The notes under the pieces: generated by a model
The model's input: only the letters and a program-made list of their open reading frames with translations
What the model was told of the DNA's origin: nothing
The model's database searches: none
Program-made: the position numbers and the translations under genes
NCBI GenBank assembly: GCA_963716525.1
Contig: OY970315.1
Span: 868,001-932,000 of the forward strand
Length of the DNA stretch: 64,000 nucleotides
Direction: 5' to 3'
From: JBBREP01 sp963716525
Lineage (GTDB): Bacteria; Actinomycetota; Acidimicrobiia; IMCC26256; PALSA-610
Shown: one piece after another, positions 51,485-60,130 of the stretch
Position numbering within the stretch: the first letter of the stretch is position 1
How the letters are laid out: the number at the start of each line of letters is the position of its first letter

Positions 51485-54365
51485 TTGCAGTACGACGCGT
51501 TCATCTCGTACAGCCACGCGGCCGATGGTCGCCTCGCGCCGTCGCTGCAGTCAGGGCTACAACGGTTGGCGAAACCGTGGTACCGCGTCCGGGCGTTACG
51601 CGTATTCCGTGACGAGACCGGCCTGTCCACGAACCCGCATCTGTGGAGCTCCATCGTCGGTGCGCTCGACAGCGCCGAACGGTTCGTCCTGCTCGCATCG
51701 CCCGAAGCAGCCAGCTCGACCTGGGTCGAACGCGAGCTGACCCACTGGCTCGAACACAAGTCCGCCGACCGCATCCTGCCCGTGCTCACGAGCGGCGAAT
51801 GGGCCTGGGACAGCGACGCAGGCCGTCTCGCCGGCGACGCAGTACCCGCACTGCTCGTGAACGCGTTCAGCGACGAGCCCCGCCACCTCGACCTGCGCTT
51901 CGCGCACGACGAGACCAGCCTCGACCTACGCAACAGCCGATTCCGCTCCGCGATCGCGGATCTCGCCGCACCGATGCACGGCATCTCCAAAGACGACCTC
52001 GAAGGCGAAGACGTCCGCCAGCACCGCCGCGCCCGACGCCTCGCCCGCACCGGCGTCACCACCATCGCCGTACTGCTCATCATCGCCATCGCGTTCGGCG
52101 GGCTCGCGGTCGCGCAGCGCAACACGGCGCGCCGTGCCACCACGGTTGCCCGGTACCGCCTGCTCGTCAGCCAGGCACAAGCAGCACTCCCGTCCGACCG
52201 ACAGCTCGCAACCTTGTTGGCAATCGAGGCCGATCGCCGGCGGCCGAGCGCCGACACTCGCAATGCGCTGCTGAACGCTGTGCTCGCCGAACCGCTCCTG
52301 CAACGCACGTTCGGGAGCACGGCCGACGATCTGCGGACGGTCGCCGGCCACCGTGTCGTGACGCTGCAAGCCAACCGGGGAACGACGCCGAATCGCGATG
52401 TCGTGCAGGTGTGGGATTGGCAGACGGGCCGACGTATTCGCTGGCGAGCCGCGCCGTCAGGCGACGACGCCAGCGGGCCGATCGCAATCGCGTCCACCAC
52501 CGATGGCTCGCTGCTCGCAGTGCTTTCGCGAGTCGGCACGGTGCAGATGTACTCCGGCAGGTCGCTCGAGCCGTTCGGCGCGCCGTTCGCGACCGGCTTG
52601 GGGACGTTCCCGAAGCCGTCGTCGAGTGATCTCCCCGAGATCGCCTTCAGTACGAACGGCCAGTCGTTCGGCGTGTCGAAGTACGGAGTTTCCAGCAGTA
52701 CGCACACCGATCGTTCGATCGCAGTGTTCTCGCGCGTCGGTGATCGGTGGAAGGCCGACCCGCCGCTCGCGCGCCCCGGCCCGCAGGTCACCTGGTTCGA
52801 CTTCAGCCGCGACGGGCGCGTCGTCGCCTCATCATCGGCGGCCCCCGCGACCACCCGCCGCCAGAGCGACATCATCGTCAACGACGTCGCGACGGGGCGC
52901 GTCTTGGCGCGCATACGCACCGAAGCAACGCCGTGGTTCGTGCTCGACTGGGAACGGCGGCGTGTGGTGATCGCAACTGAGGCGCTCGACGCACATGTTG
53001 GCGCCGACGCGCTCTCGTACGCGCTCGACGGTTCAGGGGCTGCGCCACAGGTCGTCGACAAGGGCCTCACCTCGGTCGGATACGCCACACTCGCCTTCGA
53101 TCCGGATCACCGACGGCTCGGCGTCTTCGGAGACAACACATTCCAGTTCCTCGACGCGCGCACACTGGCACCTCTCCCCGGTGCGCCCGTGCTGCACGCG
53201 GGCGCCGCAGGAAGGTTCGCGTTGCTCGACTCGAAGCGGGTCCTCCTCGGATCGGCGTCGAGTGGCCCGATCAGCTTGTGGGACATGAGCGGCACGTCGG
53301 TGCTCGCCACCCGCCGGTCCACGCGTGTGATCGCGACACCCGATCCCGAACGGCTCCTCGGCGTGTCGACGGCCGGCCCGGACACGACCGTTACCGTCTA
53401 CACGAAGTCGCTCCGCGCGCTCGGCGCGCCGATCCCGATCGACACCGAACTGTCGAAGCTCGCTCCCGCGAAAGCGGCCGCGGTGCGCGTCGGAACACCC
53501 CTCGCGTGCCTCGATAAGCGCCACGATCGCATCGCGACGATTGCGCTCGCAACGCACGATCTCGTCGTCCGCGACGGCTCGCCGCCGTTCCGCGTCCGTA
53601 CCCGCGCCGCGGGGTTGACCGCGGGCCTCGGGCAACCGGTGATCTGCGCGTGGGCGCCGGACGGCCGCTCGATCGCCATCGGTACCTTCGACGCGAGCGG
53701 AAGTGGGGCACCCGAGGTCGCGTTGTACGACGTCGCGCGGGGCACGCTGCGATTCGACGTGAAGCTCAAGGCCGGCGGGATCGCCAGCCTGCTGTTCAGT
53801 GCCGACTCGAAGACACTCTTCGCCGGCGGACCGACGACCGGCACCGACACGAGCCTGTTCGCCCTGACCGGCCTCGACCGCGCGACGCCGAACGTGCGCG
53901 CACCGTTCAAGGGCGCGATCGGCATCTCCACCGACACGACGGGACGCCGCCTCGTGGTCGTGTACCCCGCCGCGATCCGCGTGTTCGACGGCAACAACCT
54001 TCACGCGCTCGGCGCTTCCATACCGCTTCCCGGCGGGATTCTCTTCACGGCCTCGATCGCGCCTGACGGTCGCGAGGCAGTCGTCGTCGGTATCGACGGT
54101 TGGCGGCTCGTCGACCTCGATGCCGGCCAGCAAATCGGACCGTTGCTCGCGCCCGTGGCGCATCACGCGTATCTCGGCGCGCGGCGACACCGCCTATACG
54201 TACGGCCTCGATGCCGCCGGGCTCGTGTGGAACCTCGCCCCGGCACACGTCCGCGACATCGCATGCCAACTCGCCGGTCGCAACCTCAGTGCGAGCGAGT
54301 GGAAGCAGTACCTCGCGTGGACCGGACCGCAGCAGGCGACCTGCCCGCAGTACGCGCAGACCTGA
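51485..54365 (+). CDS. TIR-domain protein with TM helix and beta-propeller, frameshifted at 3' end
   Basis: About 960 residues. A TIR domain (YDAFISYSHAADGRLAPSL; RVFRDETGL; RFVLLASPEAASSTWVERELTHWL, with the Glu at the NADase position) is followed by one TM helix (VTTIAVLLIIAIAFGGLAV), a helical segment and a long WD40-like propeller. The frame shifts near 54170: APVAHHAYL must continue SARGDTAYTYGLDAAGLVWNLAP and ends at 54365. TTG start with GGAGGTGAG upstream. Bacterial TIR proteins often cleave NAD+ in phage defence, and membrane-tied TIR-WD40 proteins are plausible defence or signalling genes. No partner defence gene is proven here. Confidence 0.8.
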
Positions 54366-54488
54366 ATCGCGTCGGCGTGCGGCGGGACTTGTGTGCTCGC
54401 AAGCACAGACACCTACGTTCGTTCGGCGCAGGCTGATTACCGTCGGGCTTCCACACCGCGATATCGAAGGGAGCTGGACAGGACGGTG

Positions 54489-54722
54489 ATGGGTTACGAC
54501 GGCTTCATCTCGTATAGCCACGCCGCCGACGGCCGGTTGGCGCCCGCACTGCAAAGAGGGTTGCAGCGGTTGGCGAAGCCGTGGAACAGCCGCCGCGCGT
54601 TGCACGTGTTCCGTGACGAGACCGGCTTGGCGACGAACCCGCACCTGTGGTCGGCGATCGAGAAGGCACTCGACGACAGCGACTGGTTCGTGTTGTTGGC
54701 CTCGCCGACTCCGAATGGGTGA
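54489..54722 (+). pseudogene. Truncated TIR-domain gene, second copy
   Basis: 77 codons closely matching the first TIR gene (YDGFISYSHAADGRLAPALQRGLQRLAKPW; HVFRDETGLATNPHLWSAI). Coding ends at ASPTPNG, just before the sequence becomes the DUF5615-type 3'-end repeat at 54725. The catalytic Glu region and everything after are missing. It is the 5' stump of a tandem paralogue cut by an insertion or deletion. Confidence 0.75.
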
Positions 54723-54724
54723 AC

Positions 54725-54809
54725 AGGTATCCCGGCCTGAACGCTGTGCTATCGGCTGTTCGCCCAGGTCGCTGGTGAGCGGAGCGACGCGAATTGTCTG
54801 CTCTCGTCG
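54725..54809. repeat. Toxin 3'-end repeat, copy A
   Basis: About 80% identical over 85 bp to 55499-55584 (shared ggtatcccggcc, gaacgctgtgct, ctgctctcgtcg). It contains the 3' end of the DUF5615 gene and ~24 bp beyond. Its left edge coincides with the truncation point of the second TIR gene. Confidence 0.7.
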
Positions 54810-55167
54810 AACGGCAAACGACGGACCCGGATCGATGCCCGGGCGAATGTGACGACGGCACCGTCGGCAAGCGCAGTCGCCACCGACGGGAGGTTGACGA
54901 TCAATAGCCGCTCTTGATCGGCGGGTGCCATCTCGTTGCGGTGACGGAGCAGTACGAGCCACGGCTTGGGCACTCCACGCCGAGCAAGGATCGCTCCGAA
55001 GTCGGTGTCGCTCGACAGCACAACGCGGTCCGCCGACAGCGCACGCTCGACGATCTCGATGTCGGATTATGTATCCCGATCTCGAACGCGTGGACCGCGT
55101 CGTGGCCAGCGTCGCGGAGGCGCGCGGCGATGATCGGAGCGAGGTTCGCGTCGACCAGCAGCCTCAC
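54749..55167 (-). pseudogene. DUF5615 PIN-like toxin, frameshifted
   Basis: About 139 codons. GTG at 55167 (GTGA overlap with antitoxin) gives RLLVDANLAPIIAARLRDAGHDAVHAFEIGIH; the frame then shifts near 55065 into DIEIVERALSADR and LSSDTDFGAILARRGVPKPWLVLLR. The Asp residues of VDAN and SDTDFG are those of PIN/Mut7-C-like nucleases. With the DUF433 partner it forms a VapBC-like toxin-antitoxin module. Either inactivated or an assembly indel. Confidence 0.72.
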
Positions 55168-55436
55168 GCGGGACGTGTCAGCGGCAGCTCGCGTTCGCTG
55201 ACGGCTTCGGCGGCATATGCGAGCGCGGCGGGAATGTCGTCACGTTCGAGATACGGATAGTCCGCGAGGATCTGTTCGACCGACTGTCCAGCAGCAAGTT
55301 GACCGAGCACTGCGCTGACCGTGACGCGCGTATCGCGAATGCACGGCATGCCACCCATCTTCGCGGGATCGACGGAGATCCGTTCGTACGGCACGGTACG
55401 AGCGTATTCCGCGCCGACGAGATCGGCATCGGACAT
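55164..55436 (-). CDS. DUF433 antitoxin
   Basis: 90 residues. RISVDPAKMGGMPCIRDTRVTVSAVLGQLAAGQSVEQILADYPYLERDDIPAALAYAAE is the DUF433 winged-helix core that binds DNA and neutralises DUF5615 partners. It starts 20 bp downstream of the 45-bp tRNA-Thr fragment on the same strand and overlaps the toxin by 4 bp. Confidence 0.82.
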   Translation of the reverse strand: MSDADLVGAEYARTVPYERISVDPAKMGGMPCIRDTRVTVSAVLGQLAAGQSVEQILADYPYLERDDIPAALAYAAEAVSERELPLTRPA

Positions 55437-55455
55437 TCGCGAACGCCTCGCGGCG

Positions 55456-55500
55456 TGGAGCCGGAGAGGGGATTCGAACCCCTGACCTGCTCATTACGAG
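55456..55500 (-). repeat. Exact copy of tRNA-Thr 3' half (att site)
   Basis: 45 bp identical to 56826-56870, from the anticodon-loop base C32 to the CCA end. It has the same orientation as the intact gene, so the two are direct repeats flanking 1.33 kb with a toxin-antitoxin pair. This is the structure left by integration into a tRNA gene. Confidence 0.85.
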
Positions 55501-55584
55501 GTATCCCGGCCCGAACGCTGTGCTACAAGGCGTTCGACCTGGTCACGCGGCGAGCGGGACGGCGCGAATTATCTGCTCTCGTCG
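55499..55584 (-). pseudogene. Toxin 3'-end repeat, copy B (DUF5615 remnant)
   Basis: Aligned to copy A at 54725-54809. On the minus strand it would encode DESR-stop-FAPSRSP in place of DESRQFASLRSP, so it is the decayed 3' end of another DUF5615 gene. It abuts the tRNA-Thr fragment directly. Confidence 0.6.
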
Positions 55585-55639
55585 GGCTGTGGCGGGACCC
55601 GTGGACCGACCTGGGAGGGCCAAGGCTCGGCCCCCGACC

Positions 55640-56398
55640 ATGACGAGGCGTGTCGCAGCCTCTCGGTACCCTCATGCCGTCGAAGTTCCCGGAGGAGCGT
55701 GCGTCATCACTGAAGAGTCCACACGTGCGGCGCTACAAGTGCTCGAACGGCCGGTGTACGGCATCGGTCAGGCAGCCGCATTGTTAGGCCTGTCGACTGA
55801 CCGCGTCCACAACTGGCTCGATGGCTACACCCGCGGCGGCCGGCACTATCCCCCCGTAGTGCGGGCCGAGGCCACCAAGAGCGAGATCGTCACCTGGGGA
55901 GAGTTCGTCGAACTCGGCTACCTGCGCGAATACCGCCGCGACGTATCGCTCCAACGAATTCGACCTGTCATTGCTCGGCTGCGCGACGAGTGGGGCGCGC
56001 CCTATCCACTCGCTACGCATCGTCCCTGGGTGTACGACAAGGAACTCGTCTTGCGCGTACAAGAGGAGACGCAGCTCGATGATCGCCTCGCCATCGTCGT
56101 TCGCACCGGCCAGGAGGTCATGTTGTCCGAGGTCGCTGAGCGGTTCATGCACAAGGTCGAGTTCGACGCAGGTGCAGCCGCTCGCTGGCGACCAGCCGGT
56201 CGTTTCTCCCCTGTGGTCGTCGACCCGCGTCGAGCATTCGGAATGCCGAACGTTGGCGGCGTTGCCACGGAACATCTCTACGAACTCGTGATCGTGGGCG
56301 ACCCGTTGGAGGACGTTGCTGCGGGATACGCCCTCGCTGTTGAAGATGTCCGCGCCGCCTGCGCCTACGAGGAAATGAGCAGACCGGCGGCCGCGTGA
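55640..56398 (+). CDS. MerR-like HTH plus DUF433 antitoxin
   Basis: 252 residues. After a short N-terminus comes an HTH (VYGIGQAAALLGLSTDRVHNWLDGY), a linker with VTWGEFVELGYLREYRRDVSLQRIRPVIARL, and a C-terminal region ending in DUF433-type residues (DPRRAFGMPNVGGVATEHLYELV; DPLEDVAAGYALAVEDVRAACAYE). This two-domain form is the usual partner of Mut7-C/DUF5615-type toxins. The exact start is uncertain (ATG at 55640 chosen; the conserved part begins near residue 22). It is followed at 1 bp by the toxin gene. Confidence 0.75.
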   Translation: MTRRVAASRYPHAVEVPGGACVITEESTRAALQVLERPVYGIGQAAALLGLSTDRVHNWLDGYTRGGRHYPPVVRAEATKSEIVTWGEFVELGYLREYRRDVSLQRIRPVIARLRDEWGAPYPLATHRPWVYDKELVLRVQEETQLDDRLAIVVRTGQEVMLSEVAERFMHKVEFDAGAAARWRPAGRFSPVVVDPRRAFGMPNVGGVATEHLYELVIVGDPLEDVAAGYALAVEDVRAACAYEEMSRPAAA

Positions 56399-56399
56399 G

Positions 56400-56798
56400 G
56401 TGATCGGGTGGTTCGTCGACGAGAACGACCTGTTGCTTGGCCGACGGCTCGCCGAGACGCACGAGAACGTCCTGTTCCCTGGCCATCACGACCTGCCCGA
56501 AATACCTCGCGGCACACCGGACGATACGTGGCTGCAACTTGTGCCCGAACGCGATCTGGTTGTTGTAACACGTGACAAGCGCATCCGATACCGCCCTGTC
56601 GAGCGCCGACGATGGGTTGAACACCGCGTGCGCGGGTTCGTGCTTACGAGCGCAGGCAATCTTCGCGTCGCTGATCAGGTTGCGTTGCTCGACGCCAACT
56701 GGGCAGCGATGGAGCGATACATCGCAGAACACTCGCGCGGGCCGTGGATGTGTTCGGTCACGCGACACGGAATTCGTGCACTGATCGCGCCACCGTAA
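56400..56798 (+). CDS. PIN-like (DUF5615-type) toxin
   Basis: 132 residues from GTG 56400, one base after the antitoxin stop. WFVDENDLLLGRRLAE, the DDTWLQLVPERDLVVVTRDKRIRYRP segment and a C-terminal helical part (RVADQVALLDANWAAMERYI) fit the PIN-like fold with acidic residues in VDEN, PDD and TRDK. Predicted RNase toxin of the module. Convergent with tRNA-Thr, 28 bp away. Confidence 0.72.
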   Translation: MIGWFVDENDLLLGRRLAETHENVLFPGHHDLPEIPRGTPDDTWLQLVPERDLVVVTRDKRIRYRPVERRRWVEHRVRGFVLTSAGNLRVADQVALLDANWAAMERYIAEHSRGPWMCSVTRHGIRALIAPP

Positions 56799-56825
56799 GC
56801 GACGCTGCAGAACGCGACGCGACGT

Positions 56826-56901
56826 TGGAGCCGGAGAGGGGATTCGAACCCCTGACCTGCTCATTACGAGTGAGCTGCTCTACCGACTGAGCTACCCCGG
56901 C
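56826..56901 (-). tRNA. tRNA-Thr (anticodon CGT)
   Basis: 76 nt with encoded CCA. Acceptor GCCGGGG/CTCCGGC, D arm GCTC-AGTCGGTA-GAGC, anticodon arm GCTCA-CTCGTAA-TGAGC with anticodon CGT, T arm AGGGG-TTCGAAT-CCCCT, discriminator T. The 3' half is duplicated at 55456-55500 and, diverged, at 43372-43412. This gene is the probable integration target of the island to its left. Confidence 0.95.
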
Positions 56902-57004
56902 TGGGAGCCGGTCACGATACCAAACTGCCTGGCCGGCGCGGCCGTGCTGTGCGGGTGGTACACGGGCCATACGAACGGCACACCACGGCGCCGGGCGACA
57001 GCTG

Positions 57005-58087
57005 TCAACGGCGCGTGCCAGGCACCGGGAGTGCGAGCAGGAGACGCAGCAGGTGCAACGTTCCCTTCTCGTTGACGATCATCGAGTCGCGCGCGAGGCG
57101 GCAGGCCTCGAGTGCATGCACGCAACGCTCGGCGGGGATGTCGGGCGCGGTGAGATCGATGTTGCGCGACGGCGACGGTGCGCACAGCGCGTCGCGGTAG
57201 ACCGACTCGATCGCGGTGATGCCCTCGAGCAACAGGTCGCGCCGTAGGCGCGCCGCCTCGCGCTTGTGGCGCGCCGCGAGCCGGCGGCGCTGGGTCTGCG
57301 CGGCGCGGCCGTCGTAGCCGCGCCGTTCGAGCTCCTCGTCGAGCGCCGCCGCTTCCTGCTTCTGCGCGGCCTCGGCCGCCGCGCTCACCCGATCGAGCGC
57401 GGCCTCCAGATCATCGACGATCGCGGTCGCGCCCGCGCCGCTGCCGTCGATGCGCGCGGGTACCACGGCGAACGCGCGGCGCAACGACGCCCAAGGCCCG
57501 GCGAGCGCGCGCGCCCGGGTGAGGTGCCCGCCGGCGAGGCTCGCCGCGAGCGCGGCGAGGTCGGCTTCGACGTCGAGCGAGATCAGTGCAGTGGTGATGT
57601 GCTCGTCCGACAGCGGACTGAGGTCGACGCGCTGGCAACGGGAACGGATCGTGTCGAGCACCTCGTCGGGCCGCTCGGTGGTGAGCACGAACACGGTGCG
57701 ATCGGGCGGCTCCTCGATCGTCTTCAGCAACCGGTTCCCCGAAGCGTCGTTCATGCGGTCGACGTCGTGGAGCAGCAGCACCTTGCGCGTGCCCTCGACG
57801 GGCGCGCGCACCGCCTCGCCGATGACGTCGTCGGCCTGGTCGACGAGAAAGAACGTGCCCTCGGGCTCGAATTCGCACACGTCCACGTGCAGGCCCCGCC
57901 GCACGAGGTCGAGCGTGCGGGCATCGGGCTCGAGCGAGTCGGCCACGAGGCGGGCCGCGACCTCGCGCGCGGCCTCGTCGAGGCCGCTGCCGCTCGGCCC
58001 GGCGAGCAGGTATGCATGACCGGGCCGGGCAACGGCCCGTTCGAGCTGCGCGACGGCGCGCTCTTGGCCGACCACTCCTTGCCACAT
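57005..58087 (-). CDS. holB: DNA polymerase III delta-prime subunit
   Basis: 360 residues. GQERAVAQLERAVARPGHAYLLAGPSGSGLDEAAREVAARL is the clamp-loader AAA+ N-terminus; the P-loop is degenerate (GPSGSGLDE), as usual for delta-prime. LLLHDVDRMNDASGNRLLKTIEEPPDRTVFVLTT and RSRCQRVDLSPL (SRC motif) confirm the family. A long Arg/Glu-rich helix (RAAQTQRRRLAARHKREAARLRRDLLLEG) is typical of actinobacterial versions. ATG at 58087 follows tmk by 11 bp. Core replication gene. Confidence 0.9.
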   Translation of the reverse strand: MWQGVVGQERAVAQLERAVARPGHAYLLAGPSGSGLDEAAREVAARLVADSLEPDARTLDLVRRGLHVDVCEFEPEGTFFLVDQADDVIGEAVRAPVEGTRKVLLLHDVDRMNDASGNRLLKTIEEPPDRTVFVLTTERPDEVLDTIRSRCQRVDLSPLSDEHITTALISLDVEADLAALAASLAGGHLTRARALAGPWASLRRAFAVVPARIDGSGAGATAIVDDLEAALDRVSAAAEAAQKQEAAALDEELERRGYDGRAAQTQRRRLAARHKREAARLRRDLLLEGITAIESVYRDALCAPSPSRNIDLTAPDIPAERCVHALEACRLARDSMIVNEKGTLHLLRLLLALPVPGTRR

Positions 58088-58098
58088 CGCGCCGGACC

Positions 58099-58713
58099 CT
58101 ATCGAGAGCGTGCGACGGCGGGCTCGACGACCGACCACACGGTCGCGGCGACCGTGTCGATGTCGCCGTTGCCGTCGACGAGCACCCAGCCGTTCGCCGG
58201 CGCGAGATCGCGATAGGCGGCCCGCACCCGCGAGTGGAACTCCGCGCCGGCGTGCTCCATGCGATCGCCCGCAACCGGTCGCCTCCGGGCCGCGACCTCG
58301 TCGGCGACGTCGAGCACGACCACGAGATCGGGCTCGAGGCCGCCAGTGGCGAATTCGCTGAGCGCGGCAACCGCGGCGACGCCCAACCCCCGCCCGACGC
58401 CCTGATAGGCGAGCGTTGACGGCGTGAAGCGGTCGCTGACCACCACATTTCCTGCGGCGAGCGCCGGCCGGACCACCTCGGCGACGTGCTGCGCGCGATC
58501 GGCGATCATCAGGAGTAGCTCGGCGCGCGGGTCGAGCGGCGCGGCGTCGTCGAGCAGCAGCCCACGCAGGGCCGCACCGCGTGCCGTGGCACCGGGCTCG
58601 AACGTTGTGACCACGTCGACCCCGGCCTCGCGCAGCCGCGCCGCGAGCCGTTCGACCTGCGTCGACTTGCCGCTCCCCTCACCGCCTTCGAGGACGACGA
58701 ACCGGCCCGGCAC
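58099..58713 (-). CDS. tmk: Thymidylate kinase
   Basis: 204 residues from GTG 58713. FVVLEGGEGSGKSTQVERLAARL (P-loop), the DR-box VVSDRFTPSTLAYQGVGRGL and the DLVVVLDVADEVAARR lid region identify dTMP kinase, which makes dTDP from dTMP. The longer ORF start adds an unrelated N-terminus. tmk-holB is the conserved order in actinobacteria. Confidence 0.92.
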   Translation of the reverse strand: MPGRFVVLEGGEGSGKSTQVERLAARLREAGVDVVTTFEPGATARGAALRGLLLDDAAPLDPRAELLLMIADRAQHVAEVVRPALAAGNVVVSDRFTPSTLAYQGVGRGLGVAAVAALSEFATGGLEPDLVVVLDVADEVAARRRPVAGDRMEHAGAEFHSRVRAAYRDLAPANGWVLVDGNGDIDTVAATVWSVVEPAVARSR

Positions 58714-58865
58714 CGGCTCATCATGGCCGATCTGTGCATCACATCGGCAACCACGAGCACCAGGACCGTTTCGGGGTACGCGCGCTGGTAGTGTCCGATT
58801 CTCCGCACGACGCCCGCTCGGACGGACCGGGCAGGACCGGCCCGGCATCTCCTCCAGGGTCAGGC

Positions 58866-60111
58866 ATGACCACGGTTCGCAGCACACAGCACGCGATGGC
58901 CGACGCCCCCGAGCACGCCACGGCGCTTCAACCGGGCTCCCGCAGCGCGACGCGCCGCAACGTCAAGCGCACCGTCAAGATCCTGCTGTTCCTGATCCTG
59001 TTCAACTACTTCGGCCTGCCCGCGATCGTGGGCGTGAACAAGGCGGCGCACAAGCTCGCCCAGGTGAACCTCGGCTGGCTCGCACTCGGTCTCGGGTTCG
59101 AGGTGCTCGCCCTCGTCGCCTACTCGCAGCTGATGCGCGTCGCGTTGCCCCCGGGCTCGATCTCGCTGTTTCGAGTGTTCCGGATCAACCTTGCCACGAA
59201 GTCGGTGAACAACACCGTGCCCGCGGGCAGCGCGGCCGGGGCGGCCCTCGGCTACCGCCTGCTCACGACCGCCGGCATCGACGGCCCCGATGCAGGCTTC
59301 GCGCTCGCGGCGACGGGCCTGGTGTCGGCGTGCGTGCTGAACCTCGTCCTCTGGATCGCGCTGCTCGTGTCGCTGCCGTTCCACGGCGTGAACGCGGTGT
59401 ACGGCGTCGCCGCGGTGCTCGGCGCGATCGTCCTCGTGTCCGCGGCGTTGCTCCTCCTCGCGCTGATGCGCGGCCGCGAGCGGCGCTCAGGCCATCCTCA
59501 CGGCGATCACGCGCCGCATCCGCTTCATCGACGGCCAGCGGGTGAACGAGATCGTGGAACAGGTCGCCGGCCGGCTCCGGGAGATCGCGAGGGACCGGGA
59601 TCTCGTCGAGCGCGCCGCGATCTGGGCCTCGCTCAACTGGCTGCTCGACGCCGCCTCGTTGTTCGTGTTCGTCCGCGCCTTCGGCGAGTGGGCGAACGTG
59701 GTGGGGCTGCTCGTGGCATTCGGGCTCGCCAACGTGCTCGCGGTGATCCCGATCACGCCGGGCGGCCTCGGCGTGGTGGAGACCACGCTCGTGGCGGTGC
59801 TCATCGGCTTCGGCGTCGACAGCGCCGTGGCCGGCCTCGCGGTGCCCACCTACCGGCTCGCGGAGTTCTGGTTACCGATCCCACTCGGGGGACTCGCCTA
59901 CTTGAGCCTGCGCCGCGACCAGCGCGCCGGCAAGCTCAGCGAGGCCGGGCGCCGCGCCTACGCGCACCCGTCGAGCCGCTTCGATTGGGCCGAGGAGTAC
60001 GGCCACCGCCCCCAAGCCGCCGGTGACGGGTCGGGCGGCGACGGGTCGGGCGGCGACGGGCCGGGCGACGACGCGGCGGCGAAGGCCGCGCCCACCGACG
60101 ACGAGCGCTGA
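58866..60111 (+). CDS. Lysylphosphatidylglycerol synthase TM-region (flippase-like) protein, frameshifted
   Basis: About 415 residues restored. Eight or so TMs of the UPF0104/LPG_synthase_TM family: TVKILLFLILFNYFGLPAIVG, FEVLALVAYSQLMRVALPPG, NNTVPAGSAAGAALGYRLL, then ITPGGLGVVETTLVAVLIGFG. The shift near 59483 (CGAGCGGCGCTCAGG, one extra G) splits MRGRER from AQAILTAITRRIRFIDG. The C-terminus is a Gly/Asp/Ser low-complexity tail. Such proteins flip lipids or belong to glycosyltransferase systems. No aminoacyl-transferase domain is fused. Confidence 0.8.
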
Positions 60112-60130
60112 CCGCGCGGCGCCGCGTCGC

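Noticed and set aside
51485..54365. Complete known TIR defence system (Thoeris or Pycsar)
   Set aside because: No ThsA-like SIR2-SLOG effector and no cNMP-binding TIR or TM effector are present; the resemblance is only in parts.
55456..55500. Second tRNA-Thr gene
   Set aside because: Only the 3' half from the anticodon loop is present; the 5' acceptor strand and D arm are missing.
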